Below are positions 45,396 through 57,088 of a stretch of 64,000 nucleotides of DNA, in pieces. The stretch is taken from NCBI RefSeq assembly GCF_007833165.1, contig NZ_VOBQ01000020.1, positions 1-64,000 of the forward strand. Reading direction: 5' to 3'. Below the pieces are notes generated by a model that was not told the origin of the DNA, searched no databases, and saw only the letters and a program-made list of their open reading frames with translations. The position numbers and the translations under genes are program-made. The stretch comes from Caenimonas sedimenti. Its GTDB lineage: Bacteria; Pseudomonadota; Gammaproteobacteria; Burkholderiales; Burkholderiaceae_C. The stretch's first letter is position 1; every line of letters starts with the position of its first letter.

Positions 45396-45631
45396 TCCTT
45401 ATTCTTGGCAGCGGAGGCATCGGAACCACCTGCGGTGGTGGCGGCGCGCTTCTGGGCCAGGATGGTCTTGGCGCGCGCGATGTCACGGCGCGTGCTGCGC
45501 AGCGTGGACGTGTTGCTCAGCTGTTGCGTGGCCTTCTGCATGCGCAGGCCGAAATGGGCCTTCTGCAGGCTCTTCAATTCGGCTTCGAGGCCGGCAACGT
45601 CTTTCTCGCGGAGAGTCTTGGCATTGGTCAT
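45392..45631 (-). CDS. rpmC: 50S ribosomal protein L29
   Basis: 79 residues. The helical hairpin of L29 is seen in [20 protein letters not shown] and [18 protein letters not shown]. The C-terminal ~15 residues ([16 protein letters not shown]) are a short extension beyond the usual 63-65 residue core. L29 lies at the polypeptide exit tunnel. Confidence 0.96.
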   Translation of the reverse strand: MTNAKTLREKDVAGLEAELKSLQKAHFGLRMQKATQQLSNTSTLRSTRRDIARAKTILAQKRAATTAGGSDASAAKNKE

Positions 45632-45643
45632 GTCATGTCCTCC

Positions 45644-46060
45644 TTATTGGCCGATCATGCGGCTGACGAACGTCGTGCGCAGCGGCAGCTTGGCGGCAGC
45701 CAGCTTGAACGCTTCGCGCGCGAGTTCCTCGGGCACGCCGACGATCTCGAACACGACCTTGCCCGGCTGGATCTCGGCCACGTAGTACTCGGGGTTGCCC
45801 TTGCCGTTGCCCATGCGGACTTCGGCCGGCTTCTGCGAGATCGGCTTGTCGGGGAACACGCGGATCCAGATGCGGCCGCCACGCTTCACGTGGCGGGAGA
45901 TCGCGCGGCGCGCGGCCTCGATCTGGCGGGCCGTCAGGCGGCCACGGTCGGTGCACTTCAGGCCGAAGTCGCCGAAAGCCACGGAGTTGCCCGTGGTCGC
46001 GACGCCAGTGTTGCGGCCTTTTTGCTCTTTGCGGTATTTGCGGCGAGCGGGTTGCAGCAT
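45644..46060 (-). CDS. rplP: 50S ribosomal protein L16
   Basis: 138 residues, standard length. Starts [20 protein letters not shown] and contains [20 protein letters not shown] and [20 protein letters not shown]. It organises the peptidyl-transferase and A-site region of 23S rRNA. The preceding rpsC stop ends two bases upstream. Confidence 0.98.
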   Translation of the reverse strand: MLQPARRKYRKEQKGRNTGVATTGNSVAFGDFGLKCTDRGRLTARQIEAARRAISRHVKRGGRIWIRVFPDKPISQKPAEVRMGNGKGNPEYYVAEIQPGKVVFEIVGVPEELAREAFKLAAAKLPLRTTFVSRMIGQ

Positions 46061-46062
46061 GG

Positions 46063-47007
46063 TTACTCTCCTTTACCGTCGGTGGGAGCAGTCCCAGCCG
46101 GCGCGGTCTTGCGAGGCACGCGCTTAACGGTAGATTTCGGTGCATCGGCACCTGGGGTGGTGGCTTCCGCCGGCTTGTCGCTGCCGTCGGACGGCGCAAC
46201 GTAAGTAGCTCCCGGGGCGCCGCCGCCGGCGGGCGCACGGCCACGCGACGGGGGAGCGCCACGGCCGCGATCGCCACCGGGGCCGCCCGGGCCGCGGCCA
46301 TCACGGCGCGGGCCACGCGGGCCACGGCGCTCTTCGCCCTCGGGGCGCGGCGTCGAGTCCAGCGAAGGCGCGTCGGTGCGGCCCAGGGTGTCGCCCTTGT
46401 AGACCCAGACCTTGACGCCGATGACGCCGTAGGTGGTCTTGGCTTCGGAGAAGCCGTAGTCGATGTCGGCGCGCAGGGTATGCAGCGGCACGCGGCCTTC
46501 GCGGTACCACTCGGTGCGGGCGATCTCGATGCCGTTCAGGCGGCCGGCGGACATGATCTTGATGCCCTGGGCGCCCAGGCGCATCGCGTTCTGCATGGCG
46601 CGCTTCATGGCGCGGCGGAACATGATGCGCTTCTCGAGCTGCTGGGTGATGGAGTCGGCGATCAGCTGGGCATCGACTTCGGGCTTGCGCACTTCCTCGA
46701 TGTTGACCGCGACCGGCACGCCCAGGCGGGTGGCCAGTTCCTTCTTCAGCGCTTCGATGTCTTCGCCCTTCTTGCCGATCACCACGCCCGGACGCGCCGA
46801 GTAGATGGTGATGCGGGCGTTCTTGGCGGGACGCTCGATGAGCACGCGCGAGACGGCGGCGTTCTTCAGCTTGGTCTTCAGGTAGTCGCGGACCTTGATG
46901 TCTTCGCCCAGCATGCCGGCGAAGTCGTTGTTGTTCGCGTACCAGCGGCTGTTCCAGGCGCGGGTGACCGCCAGGCGAAAGCCGGTCGGATGGATCTTCT
47001 GTCCCAT
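46063..47007 (-). CDS. rpsC: 30S ribosomal protein S3 with long C-terminal tail
   Basis: 314 residues from the ATG at 47007. The S3 core (residues 1-210) has [20 protein letters not shown], the KH domain motif [17 protein letters not shown] and [17 protein letters not shown]. Beyond it is a tail of about 100 residues that is Arg/Gly/Pro-rich and then Ala/Thr/Pro/Lys-rich. Core S3 proteins are about 210-235 residues; extended tails occur in Burkholderiales. S3 helps form the mRNA entry channel. Confidence 0.97.
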   Translation of the reverse strand: MGQKIHPTGFRLAVTRAWNSRWYANNNDFAGMLGEDIKVRDYLKTKLKNAAVSRVLIERPAKNARITIYSARPGVVIGKKGEDIEALKKELATRLGVPVAVNIEEVRKPEVDAQLIADSITQQLEKRIMFRRAMKRAMQNAMRLGAQGIKIMSAGRLNGIEIARTEWYREGRVPLHTLRADIDYGFSEAKTTYGVIGVKVWVYKGDTLGRTDAPSLDSTPRPEGEERRGPRGPRRDGRGPGGPGGDRGRGAPPSRGRAPAGGGAPGATYVAPSDGSDKPAEATTPGADAPKSTVKRVPRKTAPAGTAPTDGKGE

Positions 47008-47021
47008 TGTTTCTTCCTGCC

Positions 47022-47354
47022 TTAGTTGCCGACCGTCACGTACACGTGGCACGTGGGCTTGCTGATGCGGTTGCCGCGGCCCTTGGCGCGCGCGTCGAAG
47101 CGCTTGAGCGTGGCGCCCTGCTCGACGTGGATCGTCTTGACCCGCAGCTCGTCGATGTCGACACCGTCGTTGTGCTCGGCGTTCGCGATCGCGGACTCCA
47201 GCACCTTCTTGATGATGACGGCACCCTTCTTCTGGGTGAAATTCAGGACGTTGAGCGCCTGGTCCACTTTCTTGCCGCGGATCAGGTCGGCGACGAGGCG
47301 GCCCTTGTCACAGGACAGGCGCACGCCGCGGAGGACTGCACGAGTTTCAGACAT
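47022..47354 (-). CDS. rplV: 50S ribosomal protein L22
   Basis: 110 residues. Typical motifs are [20 protein letters not shown] and the long hairpin with [17 protein letters not shown], which reaches into the exit tunnel near the macrolide site. No macrolide-resistance-type insertion is evident. Standard operon position between rpsS and rpsC. Confidence 0.98.
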   Translation of the reverse strand: MSETRAVLRGVRLSCDKGRLVADLIRGKKVDQALNVLNFTQKKGAVIIKKVLESAIANAEHNDGVDIDELRVKTIHVEQGATLKRFDARAKGRGNRISKPTCHVYVTVGN

Positions 47355-47363
47355 GGTTCATCC

Positions 47364-47642
47364 TCACTTCTTCACGACTTTTTTGTCGGCGGGGTGACCC
47401 TTGAAGGTGCGCGTCAGGGCGAATTCGCCCAGCTTGTGGCCCACCATCTGGTCGGTGATGTAGACCGGCACGTGCTGCTTGCCGTTGTGCACGGCGATGG
47501 TCAGGCCGATGAAATCGGGCAGGACCATGGAGCGGCGCGACCAGGTCTTGATCGGCTTCTTGTCCTTGATGGCAACGGCCTTCTCGACCTTCGCCACCAG
47601 GTGGTGATCCACAAACGGACCCTTCTTGAGAGAACGCGTCAT
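47364..47642 (-). CDS. rpsS: 30S ribosomal protein S19
   Basis: 92 residues starting [20 protein letters not shown] and containing [20 protein letters not shown] and [16 protein letters not shown]19 is in the 30S head near the A site. Confidence 0.98.
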   Translation of the reverse strand: MTRSLKKGPFVDHHLVAKVEKAVAIKDKKPIKTWSRRSMVLPDFIGLTIAVHNGKQHVPVYITDQMVGHKLGEFALTRTFKGHPADKKVVKK

Positions 47643-47654
47643 TCGTGCGACCCC

Positions 47655-48479
47655 TTATTTCTTGCGGCGCGAGACGATGAACGTCTGCGTGCGTTTGTTG
47701 TTGCGCGTGCGGTAGCCCTTGGTCAGGTTGCCCCATGGGTCCACCGGATGGCGGCCTTCGCCGGTCTTGCCTTCGCCGCCACCGTGCGGGTGGTCGACCG
47801 GGTTCATCACCACACCGCGGACGGTCGGGCGGATGCCCATGTGGCGCTTCACGCCGGCCTTGCCGATCTGGCGCAGGCTGTGTTCTTCGTTGGCCACTTC
47901 GCCGATGGTCGCGCGGCACTCGATGTGGATCTTGCGGACCTCACCGGAGCGCATGCGGACCTGGGCGTAGGTGCCTTCGCGGGCCAGCAGCGTCGCCGAG
48001 GTGCCCGCCGACCGCGCGATCTGCGCGCCCTTGCCGGGCTGCAGTTCGATGCAGTGGATGGTCGAGCCCACCGGGATGTTGCGGATCGGCAGCGTGCTGC
48101 CGGCGCGGATCGGGGCTTCCGAGCCGCTCAGCACCGTGGAGCCGACTTCCAGGCCGCGCGGGGCGATGATGTAGCGGCGCTCGCCGTCGGCGTAGCACAC
48201 CAGCGCGATGTGGGCCGAACGGTTCGGGTCGTACTCGATGCGCTCCACCTTGGCCGGGATCCCGTCCTTGTTGCGGACGAAGTCCACGACGCGGTAGTGA
48301 TGCTTGTGGCCACCGCCCTTGTGGCGGGTGGTGATGTGGCCGTTGTTGTTGCGGCCGGACTTCTGGAACTGGGGTTCCAGCAGCGGCGCGTACGGCTCAC
48401 CCTTGTGCAGGTGGTCCCGCGAGATCTTCACCATGCCGCGATGGCCTGGTGAAGTCGGTTTCATCTTGATGACTGCCAT
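47655..48479 (-). CDS. rplB: 50S ribosomal protein L2
   Basis: 274 residues, standard length. Contains [40 protein letters not shown] and [20 protein letters not shown], which includes the conserved His of the peptidyl-transferase-associated loop. Required for subunit joining. Confidence 0.98.
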   Translation of the reverse strand: MAVIKMKPTSPGHRGMVKISRDHLHKGEPYAPLLEPQFQKSGRNNNGHITTRHKGGGHKHHYRVVDFVRNKDGIPAKVERIEYDPNRSAHIALVCYADGERRYIIAPRGLEVGSTVLSGSEAPIRAGSTLPIRNIPVGSTIHCIELQPGKGAQIARSAGTSATLLAREGTYAQVRMRSGEVRKIHIECRATIGEVANEEHSLRQIGKAGVKRHMGIRPTVRGVVMNPVDHPHGGGEGKTGEGRHPVDPWGNLTKGYRTRNNKRTQTFIVSRRKK

Positions 48480-48481
48480 GA

Positions 48482-48820
48482 TTAAGCGGCCTCCCCGGAG
48501 AAGTTGAGCTCCTGGCCGGGCATCAGGGTGACGTAGGCCTTGCGCACGTTGTCGCGGCGGCCCACCGAGCGGCCGAATTTCTTCTGCTTGCCCTTGGTGT
48601 TCAGCACGGAGACGCCCTTGACCTCGACCTTGAACATCAGTTCGACGGCGGCCTTGATCTCGGGCTTGGTGGCGTCCTGCAGCACCTTGAAGGTGACAGC
48701 GTTGGACTTGTCGGCCACGTGGGTCGCCTTCTCGGAAACGATCGGCGCGACCAGCACTTGCATCAGGCGGCCTTCGTCGTAGTTCTTCCGCGAAGCGGGG
48801 GTCGGATTGACGCGGCTCAT
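48482..48820 (-). CDS. rplW: 50S ribosomal protein L23
   Basis: 112 residues. It has the L23 core [20 protein letters not shown] and [20 protein letters not shown]. The N-terminus has about 20 extra residues before the core, but the ATG overlapping the rplD stop by 4 bp supports this start; an internal ATG at LMQVLVAP is the alternative. L23 is the docking site for trigger factor and SRP at the tunnel exit. Confidence 0.95.
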   Translation of the reverse strand: MSRVNPTPASRKNYDEGRLMQVLVAPIVSEKATHVADKSNAVTFKVLQDATKPEIKAAVELMFKVEVKGVSVLNTKGKQKKFGRSVGRRDNVRKAYVTLMPGQELNFSGEAA

Positions 48821-49437
48821 GCGAACATCTCCTTGAGCTTGTCGATCGCGCCCTTGGTGACGAGCACTTTCTTGTAGTGCACCAGGCTCACCGGGTCGGC
48901 GTAACGCGGCTCGACGATGAGCACGTTCGCCAGGTTGCGCGACGCGAGGTAGAGGTTTTCGTCGACTTCATCGGCGATCACCATCACCGATTGCAGGTTC
49001 ATCTTCTTGAACTTGTCGGCCAGCTGCTTGGTCTTGGGGCTGTCGACCGTCAGGGAGTCGACGACCGCCAGGCGGCCGTCGCGGGCCAGCTGGGAGAAGA
49101 TGGACGCCATGCCGGCGCGGTACATCTTCTTGTTGATCTTCTGGGTGAAGTTCTCGTCCGGCATGTTCGGGAAGATGCGGCCGCCCCCACGCCACAGCGG
49201 GGAGGAGGTCATGCCGGCGCGAGCGCGGCCGGTGCCCTTCTGGCGGAACGGCTTCTTCGTCGAGTGCTTGACCTGCTCACGGTCCTTCTGGGCGCGCGTG
49301 CCCTGGCGGGCGTTCGCCTGGAAGGCCACCACGATCTGGTGCACCAGCGCTTCGTTGTACTCGCGGCCGAAAACGGTTTCCGGCGCGTCGAACTTGGAGG
49401 AGGCCTGGCCTTGCTCGTTCAGGAGTTCGAGTTGCAT
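48817..49437 (-). CDS. rplD: 50S ribosomal protein L4
   Basis: 206 residues from the ATG at 49437, which overlaps the rplC stop; a GTG one codon earlier is less likely. Contains [40 protein letters not shown] and [20 protein letters not shown], the loop that lines the exit tunnel. In E. coli L4 represses its own operon; whether that holds here cannot be read from the leader. Confidence 0.97.
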   Translation of the reverse strand: MQLELLNEQGQASSKFDAPETVFGREYNEALVHQIVVAFQANARQGTRAQKDREQVKHSTKKPFRQKGTGRARAGMTSSPLWRGGGRIFPNMPDENFTQKINKKMYRAGMASIFSQLARDGRLAVVDSLTVDSPKTKQLADKFKKMNLQSVMVIADEVDENLYLASRNLANVLIVEPRYADPVSLVHYKKVLVTKGAIDKLKEMFA

Positions 49438-50138
49438 CACTTCCCCTTCTTCGCGGCGGCGGCGGCAGGCGCGGCGGCCGGCTTCGGCTGGCCCTTGACG
49501 GCCGTGAGGACGGTCACGAAACCGTTCTTCGAGCCGGGCACGGCGCCCTTGATCAGCAGCAGCTGGCGCGCTTCGTCGACGCGGATCACGTCAAGGTTCT
49601 GCGTGGTGACGGTGACGTCGCCCTTGTGGCCCGACATCTTCTTGCCGGGGAACACGCGGCCGGGATCCTGCGCCATCGAGATCGAGCCGGGCACGTTGTG
49701 CGAACGGCTGTTGCCGTGCGAGGCGCGCTGCGACTTGAAGTTGTGGCGTTTGATCGTGCCGAGGAAGCCCTTGCCGATCGAGGTGCCCTGCACGTCGACC
49801 CGCTGGCCGGCGGCGAACAGCGCCTGCACGGGGATCTGCGCGCCGGCCTTGTACTGGGCGGCGGTGTCGGCGTCGACACGGAATTCACGGATGATTTCAC
49901 CGGCTTCGACACCCGCCTTGGCGAGGTGGCCGGCGACCGGCTTGGTCACGCGCGAGGTCTTGCGCGAACCGTACGTGACCTGCAGGGCCACGTAGCCGTC
50001 GTTGTCTTGGGATTTGACCTGGGTCACGCGGTTGTTGGACACGTCCACCACCGTCACAGGAACAGCGTCCCCGTCATCGGTGAATAGGCGCATCATGCCC
50101 ACCTTGCGGCCCAGCAACCCGAGGCTGCTCAGACTCAT
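49437..50138 (-). CDS. rplC: 50S ribosomal protein L3
   Basis: 233 residues from the ATG at 50138 with GGAG upstream ([20 protein letters not shown]). Motifs are [37 protein letters not shown] and [20 protein letters not shown]; a Gln in the SMAQDPG loop is the site of N5-methylation in E. coli L3. A short Ala/Lys tail ends the protein. A promoter lies between it and rpsJ. Confidence 0.97.
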   Translation of the reverse strand: MSLSSLGLLGRKVGMMRLFTDDGDAVPVTVVDVSNNRVTQVKSQDNDGYVALQVTYGSRKTSRVTKPVAGHLAKAGVEAGEIIREFRVDADTAAQYKAGAQIPVQALFAAGQRVDVQGTSIGKGFLGTIKRHNFKSQRASHGNSRSHNVPGSISMAQDPGRVFPGKKMSGHKGDVTVTTQNLDVIRVDEARQLLLIKGAVPGSKNGFVTVLTAVKGQPKPAAAPAAAAAKKGK

Positions 50139-50242
50139 GTTGTTACTCCGTTGCTTTCGCCGCGCCTGCTGCAATTGGCCTGCGCGTTTGGATACGAAAG
50201 AGGGTTAAAAATGCTCCGCCCGCGTTTCGGGCGAAGCCGCAA

Positions 50243-50272
50243 ATTATAGCGGCCATTCGCGGTTTCCCGCAA
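50243..50272 (-). promoter_or_regulatory. Internal sigma70 promoter ahead of rplC with overlapping stem-loop
   Basis: Minus strand TTGCGG (50272-50267) and a perfect TATAAT (50248-50243) are 18 bp apart, about 100 bp before the rplC ATG. The same DNA forms an inverted repeat, GCGGCCATT/AATGGCCGC-like arms at 50249-50280. Read-through RNA from rpsJ would therefore fold into a stem just where the new transcript begins. Confidence 0.65.
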
Positions 50273-50305
50273 ATGGCCGCCTCCAACCCCAGCGAAGGGC
50301 CGGTT

Positions 50306-50617
50306 TTACTGCAGCTTGATTTCGACGTCCACGCCGGCCGGCAGGTCCAGCTTCATCAGGGCGTCGACCGTCTTGTCGGTCGGGTCGACGATGTCCATCA
50401 GGCGCTGGTGCGTGCGGATCTCGAACTGGTCGCGGCTCGACTTGTTGACGTGCGGCGAACGCAGGATGTCGAAACGCTTCATGCGCGTCGGCAGGGGCAC
50501 GGGGCCCTTGACGATGGCGCCGGTGCGCTTGGCGGTGTCGACGATCTCGGCGGCGGACTGGTCGATCAGCTTGTAATCGAAGGCCTTGAGGCGGATGCGG
50601 ATTTTTTGCTGGGCCAT
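50306..50617 (-). CDS. rpsJ: 30S ribosomal protein S10
   Basis: 103 residues from the ATG at 50617 ([20 protein letters not shown]). [20 protein letters not shown] and the hairpin that also binds NusB are present. The start is 4 bp after the tuf stop, so rpsJ is co-transcribed with the elongation-factor genes rather than leading its own operon. Confidence 0.98.
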   Translation of the reverse strand: MAQQKIRIRLKAFDYKLIDQSAAEIVDTAKRTGAIVKGPVPLPTRMKRFDILRSPHVNKSSRDQFEIRTHQRLMDIVDPTDKTVDALMKLDLPAGVDVEIKLQ

Positions 50618-50621
50618 GTGA

Positions 50622-51812
<1,191 letters not shown>

Positions 51813-51924
51813 TTTTCAGATCTCCAAAGAGCAATGCCGGTGTATGGGTTTTAGGTCTGCATCGCGGTGCTTGCTCCCTCGCCACCGACGAACGAGGGGC
51901 CCACGATCGCAGACCGATCGCTTG

Positions 51925-54027
51925 TTACTTCGCTCGCGCGGCGATGATGGCTTCCGCCACGTTGCGCGGAGCTTCGCTGTAGTGCTTGAACTCCATCGTG
52001 TACGTGGCGCGGCCTTGCGACATCGAGCGCAGGGTCGTCGAGTAGCCGAACATCTCGGCCAGCGGCACTTCGGCCTTGATGGCCTTGCCGCCGCCGACCA
52101 TGTCTTCCATGCCCTGCACCATGCCGCGGCGGGACGACAGGTCGCCCATCACGTTGCCGGCGTAGTCCTCGGGCGTCTCGACTTCCACGGCCATCATCGG
52201 CTCGAGGATGACCGGCTGGGCCTTCTTGGCGCCTTCCTTGAAGCCGAAGATCGCGGCCATCTTGAACGCCAGTTCGTTCGAGTCCACGTCGTGGTACGAA
52301 CCGAAGTGCAGCGTGACCTTGACGTCGACCACCGGGTAGCCGGCCAGCACGCCTTGCGTGACGGCTTCGTTGATGCCCTTCTCGACCGCGGGAATGAATT
52401 CACGCGGCACCACGCCACCCTTGATGGCGTCGACGAATTCGATGCCCTTGCCGGCTTCGTTGGGTTCCAGCTTCAGCACGACGTGGCCGTACTGGCCCTT
52501 GCCGCCCGACTGGCGCACGAACTTGCCTTCGGCGTCTTCGACGACACGGCGGATCGTTTCGCGGTAGGCCACCTGGGGCTTGCCCACGTTGGCTTCCACG
52601 CCGAACTCGCGCTTCATGCGGTCGACGATGATTTCCAGGTGCAGCTCGCCCATGCCGGCGATGATGGTCTGGCCGGACTCTTCGTCGGTGCGCACGCGGA
52701 ACGACGGATCTTCGGCGGCCAGGCGGTTCAGGGCGATGCCCATCTTTTCCTGGTCAACCTTGGTCTTGGGTTCCACGGCCTGCGCGATCACGGGCTCCGG
52801 GAACACCATGCGCTCGAGCATGACGATGGAGGACGGATCGCACAGGGTCTCACCCGTGGTGACGTCCTTCAGGCCCACGCAAGCGGCGATGTCGCCGGCG
52901 CGGATTTCGTCCACTTCGAGACGGTTGTTCGCGTGCATCTGCACGATCCGGCCGATGCGCTCTTTCTTGCCGCGGATCGGGTTGTACACGCTGTCGCCCT
53001 TGGACAGCACGCCGGAATAGACGCGCACGAACGTGAGCTGGCCCACGAACGGGTCGGTCATCAGCTTGAACGCCAGCGCCGAGAACTTCTCGTTGTCGTC
53101 GGCCTTGCGGAACACCGGCTGCTCGTCTTCGTCCATGCCCTTGACCGGGGGGATGTCCACCGGCGAAGGCATGAGCTCGATCACGGCGTCCAGCATGCGC
53201 TGCACGCCCTTGTTCTTGAAGGCGGTGCCGCACAGCATCGGCTGGATCTCGCCGGCGATCGTGCGGGTACGCAGGCCGTGGGTGATCTCTTCTTCCGACA
53301 GATCGCCCTCTTCCAGGTATTTGTTCATCAGCTCTTCGTTGGCTTCGGCCGCGGCCTCGACCATCTTCTCGCGCCATTCCTTGGCCTGTTCGACCAGCTC
53401 GGCGGGAATTTCCTCGAAGTTGAACTTCATGCCCTGGGACGCTTCGTCCCAGATGATGGCCTTCATCTTGCGCAGGTCGACCACGCCGGTGAAGTTCTCC
53501 TCGGCGCCGATCGGGATGACGATGGGCACCGGGTTGGCCTTCAGGCGGGCCTTCATCTGGTCATAGACCTTGAAGAAGTTGGCGCCGGTGCGGTCCATCT
53601 TGTTCACGAAGGCGAGACGCGGCACGCGGTACTTGTTGGCCTGGCGCCAGACCGTCTCGGACTGCGGCTGCACGCCGCCCACGGCGCAGTACACCATGCA
53701 GGCGCCGTCCAGCACGCGCATGGAACGCTCCACCTCGATGGTGAAGTCCACGTGGCCGGGGGTGTCGATGATGTTGATGCGGTGCTCGGGGAACGACAGG
53801 TCCATGCCCTTCCAGAAGCAGGTGGTCGCAGCCGACGTGATCGTGATGCCACGCTCCTGCTCCTGCTCCATCCAGTCCATCGTGGCCGCGCCATCGTGCA
53901 CTTCGCCGATCTTGTGGTTCACACCCGTGTAGAACAGGATGCGCTCGGTCGTCGTCGTCTTGCCGGCGTCGATGTGCGCGGAGATACCGATGTTGCGGTA
54001 CCGCTCGATAGGCGTTTTGCGGGCCAT
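51925..54027 (-). CDS. fusA: Elongation factor G
   Basis: 700 residues, complete. P-loop AHIDAGKT is at 17-24, switch [32 protein letters not shown], and domains II-V follow ([53 protein letters not shown]). It catalyses translocation and ribosome recycling. Between rpsG and tuf on the same strand, with a GC-rich stem-loop in the gap to rpsG. Confidence 0.99.
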   Translation of the reverse strand: MARKTPIERYRNIGISAHIDAGKTTTTERILFYTGVNHKIGEVHDGAATMDWMEQEQERGITITSAATTCFWKGMDLSFPEHRINIIDTPGHVDFTIEVERSMRVLDGACMVYCAVGGVQPQSETVWRQANKYRVPRLAFVNKMDRTGANFFKVYDQMKARLKANPVPIVIPIGAEENFTGVVDLRKMKAIIWDEASQGMKFNFEEIPAELVEQAKEWREKMVEAAAEANEELMNKYLEEGDLSEEEITHGLRTRTIAGEIQPMLCGTAFKNKGVQRMLDAVIELMPSPVDIPPVKGMDEDEQPVFRKADDNEKFSALAFKLMTDPFVGQLTFVRVYSGVLSKGDSVYNPIRGKKERIGRIVQMHANNRLEVDEIRAGDIAACVGLKDVTTGETLCDPSSIVMLERMVFPEPVIAQAVEPKTKVDQEKMGIALNRLAAEDPSFRVRTDEESGQTIIAGMGELHLEIIVDRMKREFGVEANVGKPQVAYRETIRRVVEDAEGKFVRQSGGKGQYGHVVLKLEPNEAGKGIEFVDAIKGGVVPREFIPAVEKGINEAVTQGVLAGYPVVDVKVTLHFGSYHDVDSNELAFKMAAIFGFKEGAKKAQPVILEPMMAVEVETPEDYAGNVMGDLSSRRGMVQGMEDMVGGGKAIKAEVPLAEMFGYSTTLRSMSQGRATYTMEFKHYSEAPRNVAEAIIAARAK

Positions 54028-54053
54028 GATGATCTTTCGTTGAAAAGGGGAAA

Positions 54054-54072
54054 GGCCCGCTCGTGGCGGGCC
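54054..54072 (-). terminator. Stem-loop between rpsG and fusA
   Basis: GGCCCGC-CACGA-GCGGGCC on the minus strand, followed by TTTCCCC. The T-tract is weak, so this is more likely a partial attenuator or processing/stability element within the str operon than a full terminator. Confidence 0.5.
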
Positions 54073-54104
54073 CCATTCCCAGATGCTTCAGATGGGGGCG
54101 TTTC

Positions 54105-54578
54105 TTAGAAGCGGAAGTGCGAGAAGGCCTTGTTGGCCTCGGCCATGCGGTGCACTTCGTCGCGCTTCTTCATGGCGCCGCCGCGGCCTTCCGTGGCTTC
54201 CATGAGTTCGTTGGCGAGGCGCAGGGCCATCGACTTCTCGCCGCGCTTCTTCGCGGCTTCCTTCAGCCAGCGCATCGACAGCGCCAGGCGGCGCACCGGG
54301 CGCACTTCAACCGGCACCTGGTAGTTCGCGCCGCCGACACGGCGGGACTTGACCTCGACCATGGGCTTCACGTTGTTGATGGCCAAGGTGAAGGCCTCGA
54401 CCGGGTCACGGCCGGGGTTCTTCTTCTCGATCTGCTCGAGGGCACCGTAGACGATGCGCTCGGCGATCGCCTTCTTGCCGCCTTGCATGATGACGTTCAT
54501 GAACTTGGCGAGCTCGACATTGCCGTACTTGGGATCCGGCAGGATTTCACGTTTGGGGACTTCGCGACGACGTGGCAT
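54105..54578 (-). CDS. rpsG: 30S ribosomal protein S7
   Basis: 157 residues starting [20 protein letters not shown]. It also has [20 protein letters not shown] and the beta-hairpin [21 protein letters not shown]7 nucleates assembly of the 30S head and contacts E-site tRNA. About 145 bp separate it from rpsL. Confidence 0.98.
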   Translation of the reverse strand: MPRRREVPKREILPDPKYGNVELAKFMNVIMQGGKKAIAERIVYGALEQIEKKNPGRDPVEAFTLAINNVKPMVEVKSRRVGGANYQVPVEVRPVRRLALSMRWLKEAAKKRGEKSMALRLANELMEATEGRGGAMKKRDEVHRMAEANKAFSHFRF

Positions 54579-54723
54579 TTTTTCACCTCTTGATTTGCTT
54601 CAGCTGGCCCTCGAAGGACCCAGGGCGCCATCCTGGCGGCCCGCTTACTCGACCCGACAGTGGGTCACTACGCTTCGATTCAGCCTGCCAGGGCCGAACG
54701 AGCACCGACAAACAAAAACTCTC

Positions 54724-55101
54724 TTAGGCCTTCTTCGGACGCTTGGCGCCGTACTTCGAGCGGGACTGCTTGCGATCCTTGACGCCTTGCAGGTCAAGGG
54801 AGCCGCGCACGATGTGGTAACGCACACCGGGCAGATCCTTCACGCGGCCGCCGCGCACCAGGACCACCGAGTGTTCCTGGAGGTTGTGGCCTTCGCCGCC
54901 GATGTACGAGATGACTTCGAAGCCATTCGTCAGGCGGACCTTGGCGACTTTACGAAGGGCCGAGTTCGGCTTCTTCGGCGTCGTGGTGTACACGCGCGTG
55001 CACACGCCCCGGCGCTGGGGGCTGTTCTGCATCGCGGGGCTCTTGGATTTGGTCTTTTCGACCTCCCGCCCGTGACGCACCAGTTGATTGATGGTTGGCA
55101 T
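54724..55101 (-). CDS. rpsL: 30S ribosomal protein S12
   Basis: 125 residues. The decoding-site loops [17 protein letters not shown] (Lys43/44 region) and [17 protein letters not shown] (Lys88 region) are wild-type in form, which predicts streptomycin sensitivity at this locus. First gene of the str-type operon, with a strong promoter about 95 bp upstream. Confidence 0.98.
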   Translation of the reverse strand: MPTINQLVRHGREVEKTKSKSPAMQNSPQRRGVCTRVYTTTPKKPNSALRKVAKVRLTNGFEVISYIGGEGHNLQEHSVVLVRGGRVKDLPGVRYHIVRGSLDLQGVKDRKQSRSKYGAKRPKKA

Positions 55102-55194
55102 TAAAAAACGTCCCTAAACGTTCACTGAAATCCGCGGTTGCGGCAAAAGAAAAAGCGAAAGCAATTCCCGCCCCAAATTGCGGGAAAGCCCGCG

Positions 55195-55223
55195 AGTATA
55201 TCCCGGGACGGGGAAACTGACAA
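55195..55223 (-). promoter_or_regulatory. Strong sigma70 promoter of the rpsL operon
   Basis: Minus strand TTGTCA (55223-55218) and TATACT (55200-55195) are 17 bp apart, close to consensus, 94 bp before the rpsL ATG. A GC-rich stretch (CGCGGG) follows the -10, as expected for a stringent-controlled discriminator. Confidence 0.78.
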
Positions 55224-55295
55224 CGCAGAGGCCTTGGCCGAGCGTTGTCATCCCCGCGGGAGGAGCGCAGCGTACGTGGGGACCCAGGACCGGAA

Positions 55296-56459
55296 TTACC
55301 GGATCCAGAGCCGGATCGCGTCCCAGGCCCGGCCGAAGATGCCGGCCTGCTCCACGGTTTCCAGGGCCACCAGCGGCATTTCCCGCAGGACCTGGTCGCC
55401 GGCCAGGACTTTCAGGGTCCCGACCTGCTGGCCCTTGGTGAAAGGGGCCACCAGCGGGTCCGGGCGGACGACCTGCGTCTTGATCTTGCTGCCGCTGCCG
55501 GCCGGCACGGCCAGCACCAGCGGTTGCGCCTGGCCCAGCTTCACCGTCTTCACGGCGCCCTTCCAGACCTGCGGCTCGACCACGGCCTGCCCCCCTTCGA
55601 ACAGCTTCAGCCCCTCGTAGGCGGTGTAACCCCAATTCAGCAGCTTCTGCGCTTCATTGGCCCGGCTGGTCTCGCTCGACGCCCCCAGGACGATGGCCAG
55701 CACGCGCCGGCCAGCCAGGTTGGGAAAGTCGCGCTTGGCCGTGGCGATCAGGCAATAGCCGGCCGCCTCGGTGTGCCCGGTCTTCAGGCCATCCACCGTC
55801 GGATCGCGGAACAGCAGCATGTTCCGGTTGGTGTCGTTGGCGGTCGGTGTGCCCTGGTAGCGGTACTTCCGGATGGAGTAGTAACCCACGTAGTCCGGGA
55901 AATCCTGGATCAGGCGAGCCGACAGGATGCTCAGGTCGCGCGCGGTGGTGGTATGTCCCGGTGCCGTCAGGCCCTCCGGATTCTTGTACCCCGTGTTCTT
56001 CATTCCCAGCGCCTTGGCCTGCTGGTTCATCAGCTCGACGAAACGTTCGACGGTTCCGGCCACCCCTTCGGCCAACGCGACCGTGGCGTCGTTGCCGGAC
56101 TGCACGATCATCCCCTTGATCAGGTCTTCCACCGGCACCTGCATCTTCGGGTCGATGAACATCCGCGATCCCGGCATCTTCCAGGCGCGCTCGCTGACCG
56201 GCAGGGCCTGCTTCAGGTCGATCTTCTTCGCCTTCAGGGCATCGAAGACGAGGTAAGCGGTCATCAGCTTGGTCAGCGACGCGGGCTCCACCGGGGAGTC
56301 AGGCTCGCGCGCGCCCAGGACCTGGTTGGCGGACACATCCAGCACCAGGAAACTGCGGGCCGCCACCTCGGGCGGCTGCGGCACCTGGGCCGAGGCGGCC
56401 AGGCAGGCCAAAGCAAGCAGGGGCGCAAAGAGCACCCGCATCCAACGCGTTCTTCTCAT
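55296..56459 (-). CDS. Serine-type D-Ala-D-Ala carboxypeptidase (PBP5/6 family)
   Basis: 387 residues. A signal peptide (MRRTRWMRVLFAPLLALACL) is cleaved near ASAQ. Penicillin-binding motifs are SLTK (61-64), SGN (121-123) and KTG (226-228), followed by a C-terminal beta domain and an amphipathic end (GIFGRAWDAIRLWIR) for membrane association. It trims pentapeptide stems of peptidoglycan in the periplasm. The ATG overlaps the upstream hydrolase stop by 4 bp; it is the last gene of a five-gene overlapping chain. Confidence 0.95.
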   Translation of the reverse strand: MRRTRWMRVLFAPLLALACLAASAQVPQPPEVAARSFLVLDVSANQVLGAREPDSPVEPASLTKLMTAYLVFDALKAKKIDLKQALPVSERAWKMPGSRMFIDPKMQVPVEDLIKGMIVQSGNDATVALAEGVAGTVERFVELMNQQAKALGMKNTGYKNPEGLTAPGHTTTARDLSILSARLIQDFPDYVGYYSIRKYRYQGTPTANDTNRNMLLFRDPTVDGLKTGHTEAAGYCLIATAKRDFPNLAGRRVLAIVLGASSETSRANEAQKLLNWGYTAYEGLKLFEGGQAVVEPQVWKGAVKTVKLGQAQPLVLAVPAGSGSKIKTQVVRPDPLVAPFTKGQQVGTLKVLAGDQVLREMPLVALETVEQAGIFGRAWDAIRLWIR

Positions 56460-57088
56460 GGGATTTGTCGGCCGAGGTGGCGTGCCACCAGATTCTTCAA
56501 GAGCGGTAATTGTCCGTGAAAGAAATGCTCCACGCCGGGAATGACCGTAACTGGCAGTGACTGCGGCCGCGCCCAGTCGAGCACGGCGGCCAGCGGCACC
56601 GTGTCGTCCTGCTCGCCATGGATGACCAGCGCGCGCTCATGGCTCGCGGCCGGCAACGCCGGCACGGCGAAGCGCGCCGCGGCGGTCCCGACCAGCACCA
56701 GGTGCCGCACGTCACGCGGCTCCCAGAGCGCAGCCGCGCACTGGGCCGTGACGAAAGCGCCGAACGAGAAGCCGGCCAGCGCCAGCGGCCCTTGCGGGAC
56801 GGCCTGCCGGATGAGCGCCTGCATGTCGTCGGCTTCGCCACGACCGTCGTCATGCGCGCCTTCGCTCGTGCCCACGCCGCGGAAGTTGAAGCGCAGCGCC
56901 GTCCAGCCGCATTGCACGAAGGCACGGGCCAGCGTCTGCACCACCTTGTTGTCCATGGTGCCGCCGAACAGCGGATGCGGGTGGGCAATGACGGCGACGC
57001 CATGCGGCGTGCCTTCGGGCTGGTCGCGCAAGGCCTGGATCCGGCCGGCGGCGCCGGCAAACTCCAGCCGTTCGGTTCGAACGTTCAT
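56456..57088 (-). CDS. Alpha/beta hydrolase (serine aminopeptidase-like, YsgA/DUF-type)
   Basis: 210 residues from the ATG at 57088. Oxyanion region HPHPLFGGTMDNKVVQTLAR, ALRFNFRGVGTSEGAHDDGR, nucleophile Ser in LAGFSFGAFVTAQ, acid region VIHGEQDDTVPL and catalytic His in GVEHFFHGQLPLL. This is the pattern of small cytoplasmic hydrolases with an HPHP motif. Substrate unknown. Overlaps both neighbours (TGATG upstream, ATGA downstream). Confidence 0.88.
   Translation of the reverse strand: MNVRTERLEFAGAAGRIQALRDQPEGTPHGVAVIAHPHPLFGGTMDNKVVQTLARAFVQCGWTALRFNFRGVGTSEGAHDDGRGEADDMQALIRQAVPQGPLALAGFSFGAFVTAQCAAALWEPRDVRHLVLVGTAAARFAVPALPAASHERALVIHGEQDDTVPLAAVLDWARPQSLPVTVIPGVEHFFHGQLPLLKNLVARHLGRQIP

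Noticed and set aside
54579..54723. A small gene in the rpsL-rpsG gap
   Set aside because: Short open frames there lack ribosome-binding sites and conserved features; it is probably an untranslated spacer of the str-type operon.
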